64,000 nucleotides of DNA, from positions 66,740,757 to 66,804,756 of the forward strand of contig OY744610.1 in the NCBI GenBank assembly GCA_963556255.1, in the 5' to 3' direction. The position numbers and the translations under genes are program-made. Below are positions 21,525 to 32,155 of the stretch, one piece after another. Origin of the DNA: Allolobophora icterica (Eukaryota; Annelida; Clitellata; Crassiclitellata; Lumbricidae). Positions within the stretch are counted from its first letter, which is position 1, and each line of letters begins with the position of its first letter. The notes under the pieces are model-generated. The model was not told the origin of the DNA. It worked only from the letters and a program-made list of their open reading frames with translations, and did not search any database.

Positions 21525-22999
21525 CTGCTTCGGTGAACGCCACAAGGGTCCGTCTAAAAGAAGAAAAGACCGATCGCGTCATAACAATAGCAGGGAACCA
21601 GCTAACGCACGTCTTTCTGACGTCATTCAACAAAATGGCGACGACGGTTAACATCGAAGCAGAAGACAGAATTCATTTACTGATCTACGACGATACAGAA
21701 ACTGACATCCAAGAGGACAACCACAGATCAACAACGCAAAAGGTTTTCGTGTCAGTCTTTGCTGTGTCACAGTCGCAGGTATTGATTTCCGCCTCGTCTT
21801 CGAACGACTCCTGTTCAGACGACGGACGAGGAGGCGGTGATGGCAGAGCCGCACGATCTGATAAAGGCTGTCGACTGGTAATTCGTCAGAACCCTAATCT
21901 AAACGAAGACGGGTCGACTCCGACGGAAACGGGTAACAAGTGGGTCGTAAAATACATATACAATTACACGTCGTCGTCTTCACGACCCGAGTCGACGGAA
22001 AGCTTTTATCGGGCGGCGCACAGGACGAATGCAGCAGCGATTTTTAACCTGTTCACCGTCGATAACGCCGGCGACATCGCCACGAACTATTCCCAGCCGT
22101 CCCCTCGACTTAACTCTGATCAAACAGTCCCGATGGCACGCCCCAATTTAACCCAAGTCCTTCATCCGGAAGGGACAACGGACACTTTCCGTTCCCAATA
22201 CGATCCCACCAAGCTCGTGTTTGGAAATCGTGTAAAGGGAACCTCGGATGAATCTAATGGGACTACGCGTTGGGAAACTGATTACAAAAGCCAAAAGAAT
22301 GAGAAGCTTAGCATATACCGCACAGCTGTCAACACGATAAATCCGGGTCCTTCGAGCACAGCAATAATAGGCGCACACCAGAACGATAATGCCTCCGATC
22401 CCTTTACACTGGCAACAGAAAACAGTGCAGAAGAAACGGGAGAACAGATCTCGGAGAGTCCAACAACCGTTCCATCATCTATTTCAAACGATCTAAACGG
22501 ACTAAAAGCTTCGGGCGTTCCAACGACTCCTATCCACAAACTTCAGACACCGTTGAAATTTATCTACCGTCCATACAACGAGAAAGATATCAAACTGGCG
22601 CCCTTCGAAAGACCTTTGGACGATTTCCAATCACCTGCGACCATCGTTCCAGACACCGCCACTTATAAACCGGTAAATGAGAAGACGAGAGTGAAGCAGA
22701 AGGTCGTTCACAAGACTCTTAGTCTGTTCGTCGTAAAACAGGACGTCATGGATAAATCCGGTCACAAGGTCGTCAACTATTTTGAGATCGGTGCGGCGCA
22801 AGTTGATCCCAACTCGACGGAAGACCTCAGAGGAATATCGCCAACGGTTATTGCTGTCATTACGTCATTGTGTGGCGCCATCTTCTTCGTCATTGCTTGC
22901 ATACTGGGCTTTGTTATAACAGAGGTTCTGTGCGCCAAGGGAAAGTTACAGAGGGCAAAAGTCTCTCCCTGCATCGACATCTCCAATGCTGGTTATTAG
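21525..22999 (+). CDS. Terminal exon: extracellular stalk, TM segment and short tail of IgGFc-like membrane protein
   Basis: The exon starts after the acceptor TTCTTTCTTCTCAG (phase 1, matching the donor at 12499) and ends at TAG 22997-22999, adding about 490 residues. The first ~90 residues (NATRVRLKEE, NQLTHVFLTSFNKM, VFVSVFAVSQSQ) look like the end of the IgGFc-like domain. A long Ser/Thr/Asn/Pro-rich, probably glycosylated stalk follows with sequons NDS, NYT, NYS, NLT, NGT and NAS. Near the C-terminus, residues with ISPTVIAVITSLCGAIFFVI form one hydrophobic membrane helix, about 22840-22930. It is followed by a basic stop-transfer KGKLQRAK and an approximately 25-residue cytoplasmic tail ending NAGY. 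The predicted topology is type I. The ATG at 21497 is intronic and not the start. Confidence 0.85.
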
Positions 23000-23560
23000 G
23001 CGCCAAGAACCGCCATTGTGTGCCCGCATGTAACCCATACGGAACGAGCATAGAGCCCATGGAAATGCTGGTAGTTGAGCGTCGGCAAACTTTTGCGAGT
23101 GAGGAATGTGGCTAGTAGCAAACCACAAATTCAAAGGGGACCAAAAACCTTCAGAGCGTTTTTTGTCAGGACTATTGACGAATGTTCTCGTTGTAGAAAT
23201 GTTGGATGTTTAAGTAAAAGAGTAAGCTAGCATACCCCACGTGGAACGTAGGGTTGGCACGCATTTTCTTTACTCGGCCCTTGATCCGGCAACAGACCAT
23301 TCCACCCCATATGCCGATACAAAATCCCGGGGTGGATACACGGAATCGAACCGCAACCGTGACCAGTTCCAGTTTACTTCGCCGATGCCACCAAATTTCA
23401 CTGCTTGGTTACACACAAAAATTACACGTAGTCGATCGCGCACAGTTAATGATTTTCTACACTTTACGTGAACCTAGCTATTCCTCAATGCTTGTAACTA
23501 CACGAAATTTGGTTCATGTATATAACCCACACCAATGAGCCATATAGCCATCTACAATAT
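23000..23560 (+). other. 3' flank / probable 3' UTR of the IgGFc-like gene
   Basis: Non-coding. The part at about 23040-23190 (GTAGTTGAGCGTCGGCAAAC, CCTTCAGAGCGTTTTTTGTC, AGGACTATTGACGAATGTTC) has a close paralogue at 55740-55872. No unambiguous polyadenylation signal was placed. Confidence 0.5.
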
Positions 23561-23825
23561 TCTACAGTTCCAGGCATGTTGGACAGCAAGGTTTTTGTAG
23601 TTAGCAGCGATTGAACGAAACTGAGGTATGAATAGCATTGGGAAGTAACGATTTAAAGGCGTCTTAGCAGAATTTTACTTAGAATTTGTAAAGAGCTACT
23701 CTAAAGCTATTTTGTGGATTCCAAAACCGTTGAAGAAAATCCTTTCTCACTTTATAATTATACTGGCTCTGAAATCGCTACCGATTATTTATTTTTATTT
23801 TTCCAAACGTTTAATGATATCTTGG
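23561..23825. repeat. Paralogous background segment (family c, copy 1, left end)
   Basis: Matched by 41520-41775: CATGTTGGACAGCA, AGCGATTGAACGAAA, GAATAGCATTGG then 18 nt to TTTAAAGGCGTC (23653-), GATTCCAAAACCGTTGAAG. It is interrupted at about 23822 by a SINE and then a MITE that the 41.5-kb copy lacks. Confidence 0.75.
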
Positions 23826-24023
23826 GGAGGGGGATAGAGTAATGGCCAGGAGAGCCAGGTTCGCGGATCGATTCCCGTAACCTCCCTCTAAGGTGGGGCC
23901 TTGCATGGCTGCCTAACCTCGTGTTTAATTAAGATATTGACTGTACTTTCATGTTTCAATGTAATCTTACTGCGTCTGTCAGTTTGACATAATAAAGAAT
24001 ATTATTATAATTATTATTTATTA
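23826..24023 (+). mobile_element. SINE-like element, second family, copy 2
   Basis: Same family as 14858-15037: GGGGATAGAGTAATGG, GATCGATTCCCGTAACC, CCTTGCATGGCTGCC, TTCAATGTAATCTTACTGCG, ending in an AT-rich tail into which the MITE at 24028 is inserted. Confidence 0.65.
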
Positions 24024-24476
24024 TTAACCCTCAGGCTACCAAGGTTTTTTTGCGACATCGGCTACCAAGGGGGGGGTGGTTACCACCCCCCCCCAGAATT
24101 TCGTGTTTGGTTTAAAATATCATATCGTGTAATACAGCATTTGATTCAGCATTCATTTCTGAAAAGAATGGTATATTTAGTTGTAAAATATATGAATGCA
24201 TCTCGAAATTATATAGTTTTTAACAAAGGCACCGGTCCATTTAACGATATCTGATATTATCCCACACAATTTGTACTATTTGGATAAAAAGATATAAATG
24301 ATGTGGGTTTTGAAAATGAACTATGTATCCAAGAATATTCTAAATATAATGAGGCTTAATTTTCAACAATACAAACTATTCCAAAGTCTGTTTTAGTTGC
24401 AGGCAAAACCTAAAGGCGTGCAGCTATATCAACATGAAACAAGAAATTATGTAATTTTTCCCGGCAGTCAAAAACG

Positions 24477-24662
24477 TCAGTGGTCCTTGCAGTTATTGCA
24501 AGTTACTTTCATTGTTTTGTGTGAATGCTTCCTGCAAACCGGCTTCTTGAACACTTCACAGCACTGCTTTACTCTGTTAGCATTCTGCTTCAACTGTTTA
24601 TAGCCCTTCCCCATACCCAACCATATCGGTTTACGTTGTGATGTTGCATCAGTGATTTTCAC
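24477..24662 (-). pseudogene. Conserved 61-codon frame in MITE family 1, possible piggyBac C-terminal remnant
   Basis: The minus-strand frame ending VTCNNCKDH is kept in all three MITE copies (24477-24662, 31582-31767, 51799-51984) with only a few substitutions. It carries cysteines as CCEVF, PVCRKHSHK and CNNC, a layout resembling the piggyBac C-terminal cysteine-rich domain. The similarity is weak and the rest of a transposase is not evident. The conservation may simply reflect young copies. Confidence 0.4.
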
Positions 24663-24726
24663 ACTGAAAAAGCGTATTATTATTTATTATGATCACTTCC
24701 GGTTATCAAAAGACAAATAACTAAGG

Positions 24727-25095
24727 TATGTATGTATGTATGAATGTATGTATGTATGTATGTAGGTATGTATGTATGTATGAATGTATGTATGTATGTA
24801 TGTATGTATGTATGTATGTATGTATGTATGTATGATTGTATGAATGTATGTATGTCTGTATGTATGTATGTATGTATGTATGTATGTATGATTGTATGAA
24901 TGCATGTATGTATGTATGTAGGTATGTATGTATGTATGTATGTATGATTGTATGAATGTATGAATGTATGTATGTATGTATGATTGTATGAATGTATGTG
25001 TGTATGTATGTATGATTGTATGAATGTATGTATGTATGTATGTAGGTATGTATGTATGTATGTATGTATGTATGTATGATTGTATGTATGTAAAT
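24727..25095. repeat. (TATG)n microsatellite inside MITE copy A
   Basis: About 90 TATG-type units with periodic GATTG, GAATG and GTAGG variants; absent from copies B and C. Confidence 0.95.
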
Positions 25096-25423
25096 ATGTA
25101 TGCAAATATAGCCCTACATTCCCTCTAAAGAATGGCATAGTTGTTTCTCTTCCAGAAAGAATAATGAATACCTTTATAGTCGACAACAGCTAACAGCTGA
25201 CGAGAGAAAGTCCTGATTTCAATAGTGGTACCTAGGCTATATCGGGTATAACTTTTTTATGGCGTGGGCTATCATCACGACTTTTACCTCAAAATGTGTG
25301 CAAATGGACCCCCTACAGCTACCTAAACTGTCAAAATTATATTCCATGTGCTAAAAAAAATTTTCCAGAAAAACGTAGGGGGGGGGGTGGTAACCACCCC
25401 CCCCTTGGTAGCCCGAGGGTTAA

Positions 25424-26647
25424 AGTTGCTACGGCAGTTAACGTCTTTAAAAAATTAATTGCATATATTTTCTTGATCGTACTTTCCAGGTCGTCATTGC
25501 TTTGCATGCGTATAATTTCGAGACTTCTGGGTTTATGGTGTTACCATAGAGAAAATCAATTAAATAATCGTAGGCATCCAACGAACTCTATAGTGAGGTA
25601 TTTATATAAATTTGAGAGCAAGCGATTTAAAGGTGTCGAACGAGAGAATAATAATGTTAATGCTATTAAGTGTTTTATGATTATCTTGATCATGCCAGAG
25701 ACTTTGACATCGTAATGTAAGTTAAGAAACAATTTTATAGCGCATGTCATTCGCCACCCAAAAGCGCTGAATTTTATTAGATTAGATTTTGTGACCTAAC
25801 ATTCAAGGTTTCTGGGTTCATGGTGTAAGTAGAGACAAAATCAGGCAGTTGATTCAATTGAAGTTTTAACATAAATAATCCAACTTGTAACTTATTTATG
25901 CATTCAACAAACAATATCCCCTACTAAGAAATAATGTCATAGGTGGAGCTCTAAAAGGTAAGTTACTCATAGTTCGAATGCAGTGTTTTAAGAATAGGAG
26001 GCCTAGTTAAGCGAATGTGATTGTACGTAGAAGACCCATGAAATGTTACAGCAATAAGGAAGTTACTAGTTAATAATAATAATAACAGTACTATTTGTAT
26101 AAACACATTGCTGTATTATCGATCCATACCAAATGACATTTGACAAATGCCCTGAGGTATCGTTTAACACTGGAACTAACGGCACTTCCTTGCACACCTC
26201 TTTTATCGATTACAGTTGTCATATAAGTACTGAGGATGAAGCGTCATTTACTAGCTGAGTACAAGTAAAAGACCCTGACAGTGATAAGATGTCGCCAATC
26301 ATTAAAAACTACTATTACTAAGACTTAGTATTCATTTCGGAAGAAAAACGTGGTTTATGGGTGTTTGTAACAGCCGAGTATTTAGGTCGTCTCAATACGC
26401 AGAACTGACTACGGTATGGGATTGGCGAGTCATCGGTTAATGGTTCATGCATGGGTAGAAGGAGACCAGATGGCGATGGCTCGCGACTTCCTTCCCATCT
26501 CGTTTCTCATGTTTGCAACGAACCTGGGATTAAGATTATTATTATAACAGCGAATAATAATATTTAGCATGGAAAAACAAATGAACCGATAGTGACTCCT
26601 CTGACGACGATTGAAGCCGTTTATGAAATTGCCTATATATAAAGTCT
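25424..26647. repeat. Paralogous background segment (family c/d)
   Basis: 25424-25990 matches 41775-42340 (TAATTGCATATATTTTCTTG, GGTCGTCATTG, ACTTCTGGGTTTATGGTG). 26120-26647 matches 59775-60235 (CATCGGTTAATGGTTCATGC, GGAGACCAGATGGCG, AACGAACCTGGGATTAAG). It contains a module at 25601-25696: TTATATA, TTTAAAGGTGTCGAAC (box 2 at 25629), GATTATCTTGATCATGCC. No gene seen. Confidence 0.75.
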
Positions 26648-26652
26648 ATAGT

Positions 26653-27136
26653 TGTGAACTGAGTTTTGTGTACAGTCTTGCAGTGCGAGATATTAGCGTA
26701 TATATTTAGTGCGCTTACTTTAGTTTCATGTGTATATGTATATATGATAGATGCATCACGTTTAGTCGTACTGTCTTAATGACACGCGCGGCCGGCCGAT
26801 CTTGGCAGCGGCGCGCTATATGTATATTATTAGAGTTCGCTTAGGCGCACAGAAGACAGGTGTGTCAAGAGGCGCGAAGAATTATGCTGACTAGAGAAGT
26901 TTGAATTCGAGTGTGTTCGCTGTAGTAGTGTGGCTGACTAGTTGAGTTGTAATCGAATTGAGTTCTGTCTGTTTGTTTCTTATTAAACGAAAAGATATTA
27001 AACTGTGTTGCTGATTAATTCAGGTTATACTTATACGTAGAATTAGTGTTCAAAAGGTGAACGTTAAATAGGCGTTAAGTACGAAGAGAACAAGGATTTA
27101 ATCAGAAGGATTGTCAACGGAAGGATTGGGTTGACA
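26653..27136 (+). repeat. 5' LTR (484 bp)
   Basis: Begins TGTGAACTGAG and ends GGGTTGACA. It contains a TATATATTTAG near 26697 that could serve as the promoter TATA box, and a GC-rich GCGCGGCCGGCC stretch. It is the same length as, and by eye identical to, the 3' LTR. Confidence 0.93.
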
Positions 27137-27140
27137 TTAT

Positions 27141-27151
27141 TGGTGGCAGCG
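27141..27151 (+). promoter_or_regulatory. Candidate primer-binding site
   Basis: TGGTGGCAGCG begins 4 nt downstream of the 5' LTR; TGG is the complement of a tRNA CCA end. I do not assign the tRNA. Confidence 0.55.
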
Positions 27152-27300
27152 TCGGTGTGGATAAGAACTCACGGTGGATAAAAACTCACGGTGGAACAGC
27201 GTCGGTGTGGATAAAAACTCACGGTGGATAAATACTCACGGTGGAATAAATACTCACGGTGGATATAAACTCACGGTGGATTAAAATTCACGTTATCACC
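27151..27300 (+). repeat. Tandem repeat in retrotransposon leader
   Basis: Six copies of ACTCACGGTGGA at 17-30-bp spacing, each preceded by ATAAA/ATAAG, plus two copies of GCGTCGGTGTGGATAA. They lie between the primer-binding site and the gag start, where packaging or translation signals usually are. Confidence 0.85.
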
Positions 27301-27526
27301 TCCTTCGGCGGATAGAAGAATCTACGACGGTGATAAAAGAATTTACGCGTTGTTGCTGTGTGACGTGTCTACGATATCAACGACGGTGGAACACGAGAAA
27401 CGGTATAAAAAATTTCGTTGTTTTCCACGAACAAATATAAAAGAAATCCCGTTTGTTTATCGATTCACACACCAAGAAAAACCGTGACTTCTTTGAAAAG
27501 AGAAATCACCAAAGTAAACAAGTAAG

Positions 27527-30500
27527 ATGGAGAAACTAAGTGCTGAAAGACAAGCAGATATTAAGAAGATGTCTACGGAGAGGCTGAAACAGCGTTTGTT
27601 GAAAGCCGGTTTTAAAGAAGAACAATTAGAAGGTATGTCACGTGGTGACATGATGCAGGAACTCGCCGATGTGTGGGTTAAAGAAGAAGTCGAAGAAGAA
27701 GGTGCCGTTGGCGGTGCCGTAGAAAAGGCTATTGAAAAACCTCCTGCGCCTATGTCTATGGAGATGTTGATGCAGTGGATGATGATGACGAGACAAGAAG
27801 AGAAAGAAAGAGAGGAGAAACGGAGACAAGAAGAGAAAGATAGAGAGGAGAAACGTAGACAGGAAGAGAAAGAAAGAGAAGATAAACGGAGACAAGAAGA
27901 GAAAGAGCTAAGACAGGAAGAATTGCGTCGTCAGAGAGAGAAAGAAGAGAAAGCAGAGCGTCTGCAGAGAGAGAAAGAAGAGAAAGCGGAACTTGCAAGG
28001 CAAGAAGAATTGCGCTTGCAGCGAGAGAAAGAAGAGAAAGAATTGCGCTTGCAAAGAGAGAAAGAAGAGAAAGCGGAACTTGCAAGGCAAGAGGAATTGC
28101 GCTTGCAGAGAGAGAGAGAAGATAAAGCAGAACAAGTGCGTAAGGCAGAACTTGAATTGCAAAAGCATCAGTTTGAGATTCAGTTAGAACAGTTGAAAAG
28201 AGATAGGGAAGATGCTGAAAGAAGAAGACTGGAGCAGATGATTGAATTTGAAAGAGCTAGAAAAAGTGATGAAGAGGTTCGTCAGCAACAGATTGAAGCA
28301 AAGAGAATGCGTGAAGAAGAAAAAGAAAAAGCGCGAACGTTAGAGTTGGAACGTGCAGAACAGATCAGACAGGAAGAACTCAAATTTCAGAAAGAAAGTT
28401 TGGAAAAGGCAGAGGCCGAAAGACAAGAACGTCTGAAACTGGAAAAATCAAAATTGACATTGAAAGAAACGCAAATGAGAGAAGAACGGGAAGCAGAAAG
28501 AAGGAAACAGCAAGAAAGTGAAACTTTGGTGTCAAAAATTAAGAAAATAGGTGATGCAATGAAGCATGTATTGCCTCAAATGCCAACTGATATGATGGAG
28601 GTGCCATTATATTTTGAAACAGTCGAGAACGCGTTTCGTAGTTTTGCTGTGGAAAAGCCGTTTTGGGTTAAATTATTACTACCATTGATGACGCCGAAAG
28701 CTCGAACCGTTCTGAATAGATTGTCATACGATGATCTAGACAATTATGATAGAGTCAAGCAGCACTTATTAAAAGAATTTAAGTTGACTTCGAGAGAATA
28801 CAGAGCCAGATTTGTGGATGCTAAGAAGACGACAGAAGAGACTTATACGATGTTTACGGCAAGACTGAAGAACTTGCTAAACTATTACGTGAGAAGTCGA
28901 AACGTGAACAGAGAGTATGATACGCTCTTTGATTTGCTGGTAGCGGATAAGCTGAAAGAATGTTTACCACCAGGTCCACTACAGTTTGTATTGTCGAAGG
29001 AAGGAACTGACTGTCTTCAAGCTAGTGCAGTGGCAGACCTAGCAGACATTCATGTAAACAATCGAATTGGGTTTGCGATCCCAAATATAAACAGTTATCC
29101 TTCTCAACGTTCCGTAAACCAAAGCCAGAGTGGAAAGTGGAAAAGTAATCCAGGAACAGGGAATCAGTTCATTGGTAAAGAAGTCAAGGCTAATGTCCCT
29201 GTACCCAATGAGACCAGAGAAGTGACGTTTGGTCGTCAGGGATTTAACAAATCGTCAGCGCCGTTTGCCAAGAGGGAAGGCAACACATCGTTTACGCAGT
29301 ATAAGAGATATGAAGGAAATGAACAACGAGGTATTTCACAACCATACCATACGGTGGTGAAGCGTTGTCACAACTGTGGTTCAGACAAACATTTGGTTAA
29401 ATTTTGTCCAGTTCCAGTGGCAGCAGCTAGTTCTAGCAGAAATCAAGAACACACAAGGGTGAATTTGATTCAAGTGGTTAGTGATACAGGTAATCAAACC
29501 ACGGGTCAAGAAAACCAAGAAACTGAAGTAAAGTCAGTAATGAAATGTGGTATTCAAAAAGAAATTCTATTGGATGCTGAAATTCAGAGAGAAGTCATAG
29601 GAAAAGATGACAGTCGAATATTGAAGAAATCGTTCTTGCAATATGTCGAGGTTGAAATTCGTGCAGTAGACGGTAAAGAGCCAGTGAAAGTCAAAGCACT
29701 GAGCGACTCGGGAGCAGAGATTCCGGTGATTAGTGAAGAATTACTGGAAGGCATGAAGGTGGAACAAATTGGAAAAGTGAATTTGCAATGTGTGGCAGGA
29801 GATGCCATTCCTGCGAAGTTAGTGAAAGTCGATGTTAGACTGTGTGGTAGTGACGTGGAAGAAGAGGGATTTCCGCGTAAAATCCAGTGTTCACTTACAC
29901 CTTATGTCACCTTGATGTGTGCTAGTATTGCAAAGATGGGCAGTACAGAAAGATTCTTGTTGCATCCAGAGATAATTGCCGAATTAAAAGCCGTACCACA
30001 GATGAAAATTAAAACGATACAAGGAGATGTGAGTGTACAAGCAAATGTAATGACGAGAGCGCAGAGTCGGAAACAGGAAATGGTAGATGTTGATGAGAAG
30101 AGTGAAACTGAAAGTTCAAGTGATGAGGAAAACGAAAGTAATGAGCAACGAAGCTTATCGCGAGATGGTGTAACATCAGAGATAAACGAGCAAGAGATGG
30201 CTGCATGCGAGAATGGCACATTAAATGAAACTGAAGAAGACAATGAATGTGATGTGGGGATAGGAGACTTGTATAGAGATGAAGAGATGGATGAAGAACA
30301 AAAGGTGCAGATTGCCGATTCGAAGAAGTTCGAAGAGCAACAGAGAAAGGATGAATCGTTGAAGCCGTGGTGGAAGTTAGCACAAGAGAAAGAATCTGAA
30401 TTCTGTGTAATCAACGGTTTATTGCATAAGAAATATCAGATATTAGACCAGACGATATATCAACTAGTGTTACCAAAAGAGAGACGAATTAAAGTAATGG

Positions 30501-31039
30501 AATTGGCGCATGAATCAGTGTTTGGAGGACATCTAGGAGAAGAGAAAACAAGAGAACGAATAAAGTTATCTTTTGTATGGCCAAAGATGAGAAGAGACAT
30601 TGTGAAATTTTGTAAGTCTTGCGAGAAGTGTCAACTAAAGGCAAGGAGTTTGGTGATGGATAGAGTGCCCATCACTCCAGTCTCAAGAGAAGAGGTCGCC
30701 TTCAGGAGAATGACGATGGACCTCGTTGGCCCGATCGATCCAGTATCTGCTGCAGGTCACAAGTATTGTTTATGCATTGTGGACTCGTGCACCAGATGGC
30801 CTACAATCTTCTTATTGAAATCGCTGACAGCGAAGGCTGTGTGTGAAGCGTTGATGGAACTGTTCATGAACGTTGGGGTACCGTCAGTGATTACAAGTGA
30901 CCAAGGAACGAACTTCACAGCCAGTTTGACAAGAGAATTTCTCAATTTAACCCTCAGGCTACCAAGGTTTTTTTGCGACATCGGCTACCAAGGGGGGGGT
31001 GGTTACCACCCCCCCCCCGGAATTTCGTGTTTGGTTTAA
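27527..31039 (+). CDS. Retrotransposon gag-protease-integrase (5' part), truncated by a nested MITE
   Basis: ATG 27527 is the first long-frame start after the leader. The first ~50 residues (TERLKQRLLKAGFKEE...) resemble a SAP-type helix pair. About residues 85-330 are an extremely charged Arg/Lys/Glu/Gln helix built of repeated REEKRRQEEK-like units. About 345-420 is the N-terminal capsid. About 420-510 (YRARF, LFDLLVADKLKECLPPGPLQ) resembles a SCAN domain. A CCHC knuckle (Cys614, CHNC...H...C) and aspartic protease DSGA (Asp727) follow. Integrase begins with the HHCC zinc site (H995, H1002, C1032, C1035), then catalytic Asp1065 and Asp1125. At codon 1141 the frame enters the MITE and stops at 31037-31039, so the third catalytic residue, RT and RNase H are lost from this product. 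Confidence 0.9.
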   Translation: MEKLSAERQADIKKMSTERLKQRLLKAGFKEEQLEGMSRGDMMQELADVWVKEEVEEEGAVGGAVEKAIEKPPAPMSMEMLMQWMMMTRQEEKEREEKRRQEEKDREEKRRQEEKEREDKRRQEEKELRQEELRRQREKEEKAERLQREKEEKAELARQEELRLQREKEEKELRLQREKEEKAELARQEELRLQREREDKAEQVRKAELELQKHQFEIQLEQLKRDREDAERRRLEQMIEFERARKSDEEVRQQQIEAKRMREEEKEKARTLELERAEQIRQEELKFQKESLEKAEAERQERLKLEKSKLTLKETQMREEREAERRKQQESETLVSKIKKIGDAMKHVLPQMPTDMMEVPLYFETVENAFRSFAVEKPFWVKLLLPLMTPKARTVLNRLSYDDLDNYDRVKQHLLKEFKLTSREYRARFVDAKKTTEETYTMFTARLKNLLNYYVRSRNVNREYDTLFDLLVADKLKECLPPGPLQFVLSKEGTDCLQASAVADLADIHVNNRIGFAIPNINSYPSQRSVNQSQSGKWKSNPGTGNQFIGKEVKANVPVPNETREVTFGRQGFNKSSAPFAKREGNTSFTQYKRYEGNEQRGISQPYHTVVKRCHNCGSDKHLVKFCPVPVAAASSSRNQEHTRVNLIQVVSDTGNQTTGQENQETEVKSVMKCGIQKEILLDAEIQREVIGKDDSRILKKSFLQYVEVEIRAVDGKEPVKVKALSDSGAEIPVISEELLEGMKVEQIGKVNLQCVAGDAIPAKLVKVDVRLCGSDVEEEGFPRKIQCSLTPYVTLMCASIAKMGSTERFLLHPEIIAELKAVPQMKIKTIQGDVSVQANVMTRAQSRKQEMVDVDEKSETESSSDEENESNEQRSLSRDGVTSEINEQEMAACENGTLNETEEDNECDVGIGDLYRDEEMDEEQKVQIADSKKFEEQQRKDESLKPWWKLAQEKESEFCVINGLLHKKYQILDQTIYQLVLPKERRIKVMELAHESVFGGHLGEEKTRERIKLSFVWPKMRRDIVKFCKSCEKCQLKARSLVMDRVPITPVSREEVAFRRMTMDLVGPIDPVSAAGHKYCLCIVDSCTRWPTIFLLKSLTAKAVCEALMELFMNVGVPSVITSDQGTNFTASLTREFLNLTLRLPRFFCDIGYQGGGGYHPPPGISCLV

Positions 31040-31249
31040 GATATCATATCATGTAATACAGCATTTGATTCAGCATTCATTTCTGAAAAGAATGGTATAT
31101 TTAGTTGTTAAATATATGAATGCATCTCGAAATTATATAGGTTTTAACAAAGGCACCGGTCCATTTAACGATATCTGATATTATCGCACACAATTTGTAC
31201 TATTGATCTATTAATATTATGACGTAAGGCCCTACATCGACACGCAAGA

Positions 31250-31298
<49 letters not shown>

Positions 31299-32151
31299 GC
31301 ACACACACATTATTACCGGTATATGTGTGTGTATATATATATGCCCATTGACAATTACGATTGTTACGTAAATACCTGGACAACAATATATAAATGATGT
31401 GGGTTTTGAAAATGAACTATGTATCCAAGAATATTCTAAATATAATAAATATAATGAGGCTTAATTTTCAACAATACAAACTATTCCAAAGTCTGTTTTA
31501 GTTACAGGCAAAACCTAAAGGCGTGCAGCTATATCAACATGAAACAAGAAATTATGTAATTTTTCCCGGCAGTCAAAAACGTCAGTGGTCCTTGCAGTTA
31601 TTGCAAGTTACTTTCATTGTTTTGTGCGAATGCTTCCTGCAAACCGGCTTCTTGAACACTTCACAGCACTGCTTTACTCTGTTAGTATTCTGCTTCAACT
31701 GTTTATAGCCCTTCCCCATACCCAACCATATCGGTTTACGTTGTGATATTGCATCAGTGATTTTCACACTGAAAAAGCGTATTATTATTCATTATGTTCA
31801 CTTCCGGTTATCAAAAGACAAATAACTAAGCAAGTAAATATAACCCTAAATTCCCTCTAAAGAATGGCATAGTTGTTTCTCTTCCAGAAAGAATAATGAA
31901 TACCTTTATAGTCGACAACAGCTAACAGCTGACGAGAGAAATTCCTGATTTCATAAGTGGTACCTAGGCTATATCGGGTATAACTTTTTTATGGTCTGGG
32001 ATATCATCATGACTTTTACCTCAAAATTTGCGCAAATGGACCCCCTACAGCTACCTAAAATGTCAAAATTATATTCCATGTGCAAAAAAAAGTTTTTCCA
32101 GAAAAACGTAGGGGGGGGGTGGTAACCACCCCCCCCTTGGTAGCCCGAGGG
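30951..32151. mobile_element. piggyBac-like MITE family 1, copy B, nested in the retrotransposon
   Basis: Flanked by TTAA at 30947-30950 and 32152-32155; same ends and subterminal palindromes as copies A and C. It contains (TA)n at 31255-31297. Removing the element plus one TTAA (1205 bp) puts the two retrotransposon halves back in the same frame, so the target was intact when hit. Confidence 0.93.
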
Positions 32152-32155
32152 TTAA

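Larger units (their letters stand above)
24028..25419. mobile_element. piggyBac-like MITE family 1, copy A
   Basis: Flanked by TTAA (24024-24027, 25420-25423). The left end is CCCTCAGGCTACCAAGG and the right end CCTTGGTAGCCCGAGGG, so terminal inverted repeats with CCC...GGG ends. A G-run/C-run palindrome (GGGGTGGTTACCACCCC) lies just inside each end. It is longer than copies B and C because of a ~370-bp (TATG)n expansion, and it lacks their central ~190-bp (TA)n-bearing segment. Confidence 0.9.

Noticed and set aside
24680..25186. 168-codon minus frame with HTYIHTYIHT repeats
   Set aside because: Translation of (TATG)n inside MITE copy A.
31582..31767. Independent gene encoded by the 61-codon frame of MITE copy B
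   Set aside because: The same frame is in all three MITE copies and belongs to the element; listed once, at copy A.
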